Assembly: GCF_014284235.1 (NCBI RefSeq)
Contig: NZ_JACOGD010000014.1
Location: 1 to 46,957 of the forward strand
Direction: 5' to 3'
DNA length: 46,957 nucleotides
Origin: Cognatundibacterium curvum
Lineage (GTDB): Bacteria; Pseudomonadota; Gammaproteobacteria; Burkholderiales; Burkholderiaceae_D
The stretch's first letter is position 1; the number at the start of each line of letters is the position of its first letter. Below, piece after piece: positions 41,884 to 46,957 of this stretch. Both the position numbers and the translations under genes were made by a program. Below the pieces are notes generated by a model, which had not been told where the DNA came from, searched no databases, and was given only the letters and a program-made list of their open reading frames with translations.

Positions 41884-43023
41884 TTATTTCAGTTTCGGGT
41901 CGAGCGCATCGCGCAGCGCATCGGTAAATAATGAGAATGCAGTGACCAGCAGCGCCATGGCCGCAGTAGCTGCAGTCAGTTGCCACCATTTGCCAAGTAT
42001 CAGTTCATTTTGCGCTTCATTGAGCATACTGCCCCAGGACACCGTTCCTACCGGTACCCCAAAGCCGAGGAAACTCAGGATCACTTCCGATTTGATAAAT
42101 CCCACCACCAGTATTGAGACCTGAACCAGCGCCACATGGCTGATATTCGGGAAAATATGAATAAACATCTTGCGCAGATGGGAGGCGCCGATCGCATCGG
42201 CGGCCCACACATATTCTCTGGCCTTATGCTTCATGTACTCGGCGCGTATCAGGCGGAAAGGACCAGTCCAGCCAGTCAGCGCTAAGATCAGTATGATGGT
42301 GCCCACGCCTTTTTGCTGTAACACTGCCGCGACTGACAGTATCAGCAGCAAATAGGGGATAGATGTGAATATACTGTAGAACCAGTTAAAGAAATCATCG
42401 ACCCGTCCGCCGAAATAACCGGCGGTGGCACCGAACAGTGTACCGAGCAGCGTCGCGAGCAAGGCGGCAACAATGCCAACTAAAATCGACGTTTCCGCGC
42501 CTTTAATGGTTTTTTTGATGATGTCGTGGCCCCACTTATCAGCACCGAAAGGCAGGCTGTCAGCGCGCTCCTGTATTTGTGCCTGCTGTTTTTTTGCGAG
42601 TTCAGCCTGAATCTCAGCCAGCTCCTGAGCGATAGGATCGACCACTTCGCTGCCATCAATATTTACTGGCTGACTGCTGGTCGCTGCTGCGTCTTTGTTA
42701 CCCTGGTTCTGGTTCAATTCACGTATCACATCGCGCAGCGGGTCCAGTGGATTGTCGGTGACGACAGGTGCTGCTTCTGGCTTGCTAAGCGGCTGACCGG
42801 ATGGCTGGCCCGCTGTATGCAGAAAGCTGGGTGGCGCGTAGCTGACACCAGCCTCAGTATCCCAGTCAGCCGCAATCAGCCCGCTGTAAGACAGCAGCAA
42901 TAACAGCATAAACAGACTGACGACCGCGAGCGAGATCATGGCGACTGTGTCTGCTTTCAGGCGGCGCCACGCCAGCGCCCACAGTCCGGGTGAGTTGACT
43001 TGATTCATCATGAGCTGACTCAT
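41884..43023 (-). CDS. ABC peptide transporter permease, DppC/YejE type, with long periplasmic insertion
   Basis: A 379-aa permease. After TM1 (about residues 29-52) there is an unusual segment of about 120 residues rich in Pro, Gln, Asn and Ala (about 55-160; QNQGNKDAAATSSQP and AELAKKQQAQIQE are examples). The usual permease core then follows: GADKWGHDIIKKTIKGAETSILVGI, EAA loop DAIGASHLRKMFIHIFPNI, FLGFGVPVGTVSWGSML. The insertion lies between TM1 and the core, so it should face the periplasm. Such insertions are seen in other YejE-like permeases but I cannot give a role. The ATG overlaps the DppB-type gene stop by four bases. Confidence 0.88.
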   Translation of the reverse strand: MSQLMMNQVNSPGLWALAWRRLKADTVAMISLAVVSLFMLLLLLSYSGLIAADWDTEAGVSYAPPSFLHTAGQPSGQPLSKPEAAPVVTDNPLDPLRDVIRELNQNQGNKDAAATSSQPVNIDGSEVVDPIAQELAEIQAELAKKQQAQIQERADSLPFGADKWGHDIIKKTIKGAETSILVGIVAALLATLLGTLFGATAGYFGGRVDDFFNWFYSIFTSIPYLLLILSVAAVLQQKGVGTIILILALTGWTGPFRLIRAEYMKHKAREYVWAADAIGASHLRKMFIHIFPNISHVALVQVSILVVGFIKSEVILSFLGFGVPVGTVSWGSMLNEAQNELILGKWWQLTAATAAMALLVTAFSLFTDALRDALDPKLK

Positions 43024-43958
43024 TTCAATTGAACACGTGGATCGACTGCCTGATACATCAGGTCAGCTAAGAGATTAAATGCCATGGTGGCAGCGGCGAC
43101 ATAGACCGTGATTGCTTTAATCACAGGGAAGTCGCTGCGTTCCACCGCGAGGATGACTTCGCGTCCTATGCCTGGTATGGAAAAAAATCTTTCGATCAGA
43201 AATGCACCGATCAGCAGCGCAGGCAGGTTGGACATCACATGGGTGATGATAGGGATCGCGGCATTGCGTAAAACATGCACCCATTTGACTCTGGCTTCAG
43301 ACAGGCCTTTGGCGCGCGCAGTACGTACATAATCCTGATTCACTTCATCCAGAATAAAGGTGCGGAACAGACGCAGATTCGGGGCGACACCCACTGCCAG
43401 CGCGATCAGGATAGGCAGGGCGGAATAACGGAACAGGTTTTCAGCGAAGCTATTGCCCCAGCCCTGTACCGGGAACAGACTGAGCTGATATGCAAACACA
43501 TATTGACCGACGATGATGTAGACCAGAATACTGACTGACATACCGACGGTACAGGCGATCATCACCGCACGGTCAGTCAGCGAGCCGCGCCGGAATGCAA
43601 TCACCAGTGCCAGCGCAATCGCGATCAGGGTTTCTATGATAGTCAGCGGGATCAGCACTGTCAGCGATGGCCCCAGACGACTGCCGATAATCGAAGAGAC
43701 GGCTTCGCCGGTACTCCAGCTATGTCCGAAATTGAAAGTCAGGATTTGCTTGATGAATATCCACAGCTGTACATAGTAAGGCTGATCAATACCCAACTGG
43801 GTGCGGATATTGGCGATCTGTTCCTGACTCGACATTTTGCCAGCCAGGATATAGGCCGGATCGCCGCCTACCCAGTTAAAGAGGAAAAAAACCAGCAGGA
43901 TGACACCCAGCAAAGTAGGTAGCATCTGCCAGAGTCTGCGCACAATATAAGCGATCAT
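43020..43958 (-). CDS. ABC peptide transporter permease, DppB/YejB type
   Basis: A 312-aa inner-membrane permease with six hydrophobic segments. The N-terminus YIVRRLWQMLPTLLGVILLVFFLFNWVGGDPA is typical of DppB/OppB. The EAA loop TARAKGLSEARVKWVHVLRNAAIPIITHV and FFSIPGIGREVI follow. It pairs with the DppC-type permease to form the channel. It overlaps that gene by four bases. The gap to the substrate-binding gene is 63 bases. Confidence 0.92.
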   Translation of the reverse strand: MIAYIVRRLWQMLPTLLGVILLVFFLFNWVGGDPAYILAGKMSSQEQIANIRTQLGIDQPYYVQLWIFIKQILTFNFGHSWSTGEAVSSIIGSRLGPSLTVLIPLTIIETLIAIALALVIAFRRGSLTDRAVMIACTVGMSVSILVYIIVGQYVFAYQLSLFPVQGWGNSFAENLFRYSALPILIALAVGVAPNLRLFRTFILDEVNQDYVRTARAKGLSEARVKWVHVLRNAAIPIITHVMSNLPALLIGAFLIERFFSIPGIGREVILAVERSDFPVIKAITVYVAAATMAFNLLADLMYQAVDPRVQLK

Positions 43959-44021
43959 ATCTGTTCCAGTGTGGGTTGGGCTTATACAAAAAACGGAGCC
44001 GATTGGTGAATTAGCGTTGCA

Positions 44022-45869
44022 TCATGGTGAGACACGAGCTTTGTTTTTGTCGATATCGATATACAGCCATTCGGTACGCATCACCGGATGTTTGCGATAG
44101 CCGGTCACTCTTTCCTGAGCCAGCATATTGCGGTAACGCGCAAAGCCTAAGCGTTGGGCAGAATACACTTCCATGATACGGGCCATCTTGTGATACAGGC
44201 GGTCACGCTCAGGACCGGCGGGCAGTTTTTGCGATTGTTCATACAGCGCATCATATTCAGGAATCGCGACGCAGCCATTATTATTCAGATGGATGTTTTT
44301 GCCGTAAAACAGCTGCATAAAATTATCGCCATCCGGATAATCTGCTATCCAGGGTGATATCCTCTGAGTTAGCTGACATTGTTTTTCGGCTTTGAGGATT
44401 TCGGCAAATGGCCGGAATTCTGCTTTCATCCGTATGCCTATGCTGTCATAGGTTTTTTTCCAGACTTCAGCTTGCAAATGTCCGCGTGATTCAGTTTGCG
44501 CGGTATGCACAATTTCCAGCGGCTTACCATCGGGCAGGGTACGGTAACCATCTTTCCCTTTTTTGTAGCCAAATTTATCCAGTAAGGCATTGGCAGCAGC
44601 TGGATTGTATTGAATTATGCTGCGATATTGCGGATCATGGCCGACCACGCCGGGCGGAATTGGGTATTGCAGTGGAATCGCTTCACCGTTATCGACGATA
44701 CGGATTTCATCCTCAACTCTGTGCGCCATTGAGATCGCCCGTCGCAGTGCGATTTTTTCTTTGCTGAGTCCACCAAACACCGGGTCTTGCATATTCCAAT
44801 AGTAAATGGCGAGTTCGGGATCTACGATGCGCGATAACTGCACGCCTTTATTCTGAAATTCCGGTTTGAGTTTTCCATCTTTTAGCACCTGTGGAGCGAG
44901 GCCGCCATACAGTTGGAATAAATCGGTTTCATCTTTTTGAAATGCCAGCAGGCGTGACTGATCTTCCAATATCACATTCACGATCACACGGCCTATCTGA
45001 GGCAGGCGCTTACCCTGCATGGCTTTGGCGATACGCTGATCTTCTGCAGACTGATTGGCGGCGAAATTCCAGTACACCGGGCGGTAATCGGGATTGGCAT
45101 CTAATACCATCTTGGAGCCGCGTACCCACTCCACCAGTTTGAACGGGCCGCTGCCGACCGGATTAGCCATCACCTGACCTTGCAGGTCGCGGTATTTTTC
45201 CACCACCTCGCGTGCCACAGCAGAGGTCGCTGCATACGTCAAAATCATGGGCAGATTAAAGTCGGGTCGGGTCAGGTGGATGCGCAGGGTATAGCGGTCC
45301 GGCGTCTCCAGGCCCGCTATCCGTGCGTCGTAGTTAAAGTTGCCGCTTTTCCTGGCCTGGGTGTGCAGATCGTCCAGCCCCAGAATTTTTCCTTCTAACA
45401 GCCAGCGGTGAGAAGATGCGATTTTGGGATCCATCAATCGCATCCAGGAGTAGACAAAATCCTGTGCCGTTAATTCTCGTTTCTTGCCCCCGAACGCAGG
45501 ATCGGGTGTGAAGACAATGCCTTTCTTGAGACGTATGGTGTAGGTTTTTCCATCCTCAGAAATCTGCGGTAAGCCATCGGCGGCTTCCGGAATAATTTTG
45601 GCCGGGCTCGCCATGTAGTCATAGCTATACAGGCGTTCGAATACGGCTTCAACAATTGCATTGGAATACAAGTCTCTGGCTGCAGCCGGATCAAAGCCGG
45701 TTTCAGCGACAGGGAAGATAGTTCTCAGTACTTTGTCAGGATCAGCAAAGCTGGACTGACTGTTGTCAGCCCATGCGCTTGATGGCAGCAAGAAACTGCA
45801 GAGCAGGGCTGTGCCAGCTCCGTATTTTAGTGTTTGAGTTATTTTATGGCGAAAGTAAGTCAATTCCAT
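44022..45869 (-). CDS. ABC transporter substrate-binding protein, family 5 (peptide/nickel type)
   Basis: A 615-aa periplasmic protein. The signal peptide ends near PSSAWA-DNS (about residue 33). LRTIFPVAETGFDPAAARDLYSNAIVEAVFERLYSYD is the SBP family 5 start. YRPVYWNFAANQSAEDQRIAKAMQGKRLPQIGRV and the WIADYPDGDNFMQLFYG segment belong to the ligand-binding lobes. ATG 45869 has GGAGACC 10 bases upstream and begins a good signal peptide; a frame open to 45983 adds 38 residues without signal character. It is the first gene of the operon and delivers the substrate to the two permeases. Confidence 0.9.
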   Translation of the reverse strand: MELTYFRHKITQTLKYGAGTALLCSFLLPSSAWADNSQSSFADPDKVLRTIFPVAETGFDPAAARDLYSNAIVEAVFERLYSYDYMASPAKIIPEAADGLPQISEDGKTYTIRLKKGIVFTPDPAFGGKKRELTAQDFVYSWMRLMDPKIASSHRWLLEGKILGLDDLHTQARKSGNFNYDARIAGLETPDRYTLRIHLTRPDFNLPMILTYAATSAVAREVVEKYRDLQGQVMANPVGSGPFKLVEWVRGSKMVLDANPDYRPVYWNFAANQSAEDQRIAKAMQGKRLPQIGRVIVNVILEDQSRLLAFQKDETDLFQLYGGLAPQVLKDGKLKPEFQNKGVQLSRIVDPELAIYYWNMQDPVFGGLSKEKIALRRAISMAHRVEDEIRIVDNGEAIPLQYPIPPGVVGHDPQYRSIIQYNPAAANALLDKFGYKKGKDGYRTLPDGKPLEIVHTAQTESRGHLQAEVWKKTYDSIGIRMKAEFRPFAEILKAEKQCQLTQRISPWIADYPDGDNFMQLFYGKNIHLNNNGCVAIPEYDALYEQSQKLPAGPERDRLYHKMARIMEVYSAQRLGFARYRNMLAQERVTGYRKHPVMRTEWLYIDIDKNKARVSP

Positions 45870-46509
45870 GCACTGGTCTCCGGCAATTACGTCAAAACAA
45901 ATACAGTGTGATGCGGATGAGTGACGCCACGGCTTATTGTTTTTATTAGATATCACACTGATCAGGGCTGGGATGAAATCCAAGCGTCGTCACCTTATAG
46001 CAAGTTCCGTACTATGGATAGAATAAAAAAAACAGGCTAAAGGAAGAAGTCTGCACAAATTGAGTGCAAGGCTTTTTTTGTAACTGTGGTGAAAATACGG
46101 AAAGTATCTTGATTTTCAAAAAGAATTGCTGTCATGCGTAAAACACTTGTTTTTGATTTACGCAATTTTTGCGATTTTGACGGCTTAAGATGCAGCTGAA
46201 ATGAAATTTTATTCAGTTCGAGTGCGGTTTCAGCGAATTTCTGACTTAAGCTGTCAGAGGGCATTATTTTTGCACCAAAAAATTGCTGCAAAGCACAAAA
46301 ATATGCGTTTCCTTTTCCAGTTTTTTTTTGGCAAAATGCGCGCTGTTGTTTTTTCGGGAAACTGAGCGATTAGTCTATTGACAGGTGCAGTGCAGAAATG
46401 TTTCTATGCGCGGTCTGAAAATTTTGGAGCATTAATTTACAAATCGTCGGCAATATGTAACTTTATTTACATTTTCTTACGTCTTTTTGCTGTTTGATTT
46501 TCATCCCCC

Positions 46510-46525
46510 TGGCACGTTGCTTGCT
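46510..46525 (+). promoter_or_regulatory. Consensus sigma-54 (RpoN) promoter
   Basis: TGGCACGTTGCTTGCT matches the -24/-12 consensus TGGCACG-N4-TTGCW at every fixed position (GG at 46511-46512, GC at 46523-46524). The expected start is about 46536. It points toward tonB, 296 bases away, and toward the hairpin at 46548. A chance match this good on either strand of a 47-kb window is unlikely. Confidence 0.75.
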
Positions 46526-46535
46526 CAATTTCATT

Positions 46536-46596
46536 CACATGGTTTCCTATCGCACGCGGAGGAAGGCAGTTGCTGCCTCCGCGGGGCATATTTTTT
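46536..46596 (+). ncRNA. Candidate short RNA or leader ending in a hairpin-plus-T terminator
   Basis: From the predicted sigma-54 start (46536) to the end of the T run (46596) is 61 bases. The core stem CGCGGAGG (46555-46562) and CCTCCGCG (46577-46584) is perfect. TAT and GC (46548-46553) can pair with GC and ATA (46586-46590) across small bulges, so that six T residues (46591-46596) directly follow the extended stem. That is the form of an intrinsic terminator. It could end a small RNA, or act as an attenuator for the tonB transcript. The core stem sequesters a GGAGG sequence. Low certainty. Confidence 0.4.
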
Positions 46597-46737
46597 GCGG
46601 ATAGGTGAATACTGCGAGGTTTTGTGAGAAAGTGACACAGTGAACAAAATTTTATGTGCTCAATGGTTTTTGGCATTGTGTTTAATTTTGAATTCCTCGT
46701 TGCCAGTAAGTTGTTAAGTGGTTTTTGTAGCTTTCGA

Positions 46738-46765
46738 TTTAGAAGCTGGCTGCAGCACTTATAAT
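46738..46765 (+). promoter_or_regulatory. Candidate sigma-70 promoter of tonB
   Basis: TTTAGA (46738-46743, 4/6), 16-base spacer, TATAAT (46760-46765, perfect). The tonB ATG is 66 bases downstream, so the leader would be about 60 bases. Confidence 0.55.
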
Positions 46766-46831
46766 CTTTTTTTGTGTGAGAAGTTTTGACTTGTGTCAGA
46801 TAGTTGACCTTGTGGTTTTGGAGGAGTACTA

Positions 46832-46957
46832 ATGGATTTTTCAGATCGCCAGCAAGAGCCGGGTAAGAAGTTCCTGGGCATAGGGCTGGTAGTGGCATTT
46901 CACGCGGTATTGGTGTACGCACTGGCCAATGGCCTGGGCACCAAGCTCGTTGAAATC
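46832..46957 (+). CDS. tonB: TonB-family energy transducer, N-terminal part (cut by window edge)
   Basis: The first 42 codons of an open frame that runs off the window. KKFLGIGLVVAFHAVLVYAL is the uncleaved N-terminal membrane anchor, with the SxxxH-like GxxxH spacing (His about residue 24) that contacts ExbB/ExbD. The next residues (ANGLGTKLVEI) match TonB proteins of Burkholderiales. A GGAGGAG ribosome site lies 6-7 bases before the ATG. TonB transmits proton-motive force to outer-membrane receptors for iron-siderophore complexes and vitamin B12. exbB and exbD probably follow beyond the window. Confidence 0.8.
   Translation, partial: MDFSDRQQEPGKKFLGIGLVVAFHAVLVYALANGLGTKLVEI

Larger units (their letters stand above)
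45870..46831. other. About 960-bp intergenic region between the transporter operon and tonB
   Basis: This gap lies between divergently transcribed genes. It holds a consensus sigma-54 promoter (46510-46525), a terminator-like hairpin (46548-46596) and a sigma-70-like promoter near tonB. It also has an imperfect inverted repeat TGCACCA-N6-TGCTGCA at 46271-46290, 220 bases upstream of the sigma-54 -24 element, which could be an activator site. An 84-codon minus-strand frame at 46037-46291 looks like noise. I find no Fur-box-like sequence. Confidence 0.4.

Noticed and set aside
46037..46291. An 84-codon minus-strand frame upstream of the transporter operon
   Set aside because: No ribosome site, no recognisable motif, Lys/Ser-rich random composition, and it lies in AT-rich intergenic DNA.
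46467..46922. A 151-codon minus-strand frame opposite the tonB start
   Set aside because: It is antisense to the clear TonB N-terminus and covers the sigma-54 promoter region. No family features.

Overview
The window looks like chromosome from a betaproteobacterium of the Burkholderiales, most like the Oxalobacteraceae (Undibacterium/Herminiimonas/Janthinobacterium type). This is inferred from gene content and protein style (pilVWXY1E-fimT order, a YejABEF-like transporter, SelD, GltX, the TonB N-terminus). No 16S gene or other marker fixes the genus. There are no insertion sequences, phage genes, CRISPR arrays or plasmid functions.

Layout. (1) 1-400: the decayed 3' end of an aminotransferase gene on the minus strand, with its terminator still intact. 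(2) 404-7699: a type IV pilus minor-pilin operon, pilV-pilW-pilX-pilY1-pilE-fimT, with stop/start overlaps at pilV/pilW and pilX/pilY1 and a terminator that contains the fimT stop codon. (3) 7947-18197: a surface-polysaccharide locus. It has an unrecognised three-repeat envelope protein, an extra-looking undecaprenyl diphosphate synthase, ManC, a WecA/MraY-type initiating transferase, a long SLBB export protein, a Wzz-type co-polymerase and a Wzx-type flippase. It has no Wzy polymerase and no ordinary glycosyltransferases. (4) 18235-21172: a minus-strand module of unknown function (DCC thiol-disulfide protein, SDR-DoxX fusion, DUF2269 membrane protein) and a separate GbsR/MarR-type regulator. 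Both transcription units carry the same 8-4-8 palindrome plus a third half-site. (5) 21291-28948: ycaO, apbC, ribD, two tRNA-Pro, a RluA-type pseudouridine synthase, gltX, then tRNA-Ala and three identical tRNA-Glu. (6) 29064-35907 (minus): a protein with a Ser/Gly/Cys tail, a CAT-like acetyltransferase, tal and selD, a RhlE-type helicase and an orphan GH8 cellulase. (7) 36097-38913: a molybdate transporter operon with a stand-alone TOBE protein between modA and modB. (8) 39044-45869 (minus): fabI and a four-gene peptide ABC transporter. (9) 46510-46957: a consensus sigma-54 promoter followed by a terminator-like hairpin, then a sigma-70-like promoter and the start of tonB, which is cut by the window edge.

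By eye, the pilus and polysaccharide half (to about 18.2 kb) is more AT-rich than the housekeeping half. The two observations most worth following are the GbsR-type regulator circuit with its repeated operator and predicted leaderless mRNA (18.2-21.2 kb), and the sigma-54 promoter that should make an RNA of only about 60 nt upstream of tonB. The three-repeat envelope protein at 7947-9449 is the most novel-looking single gene.
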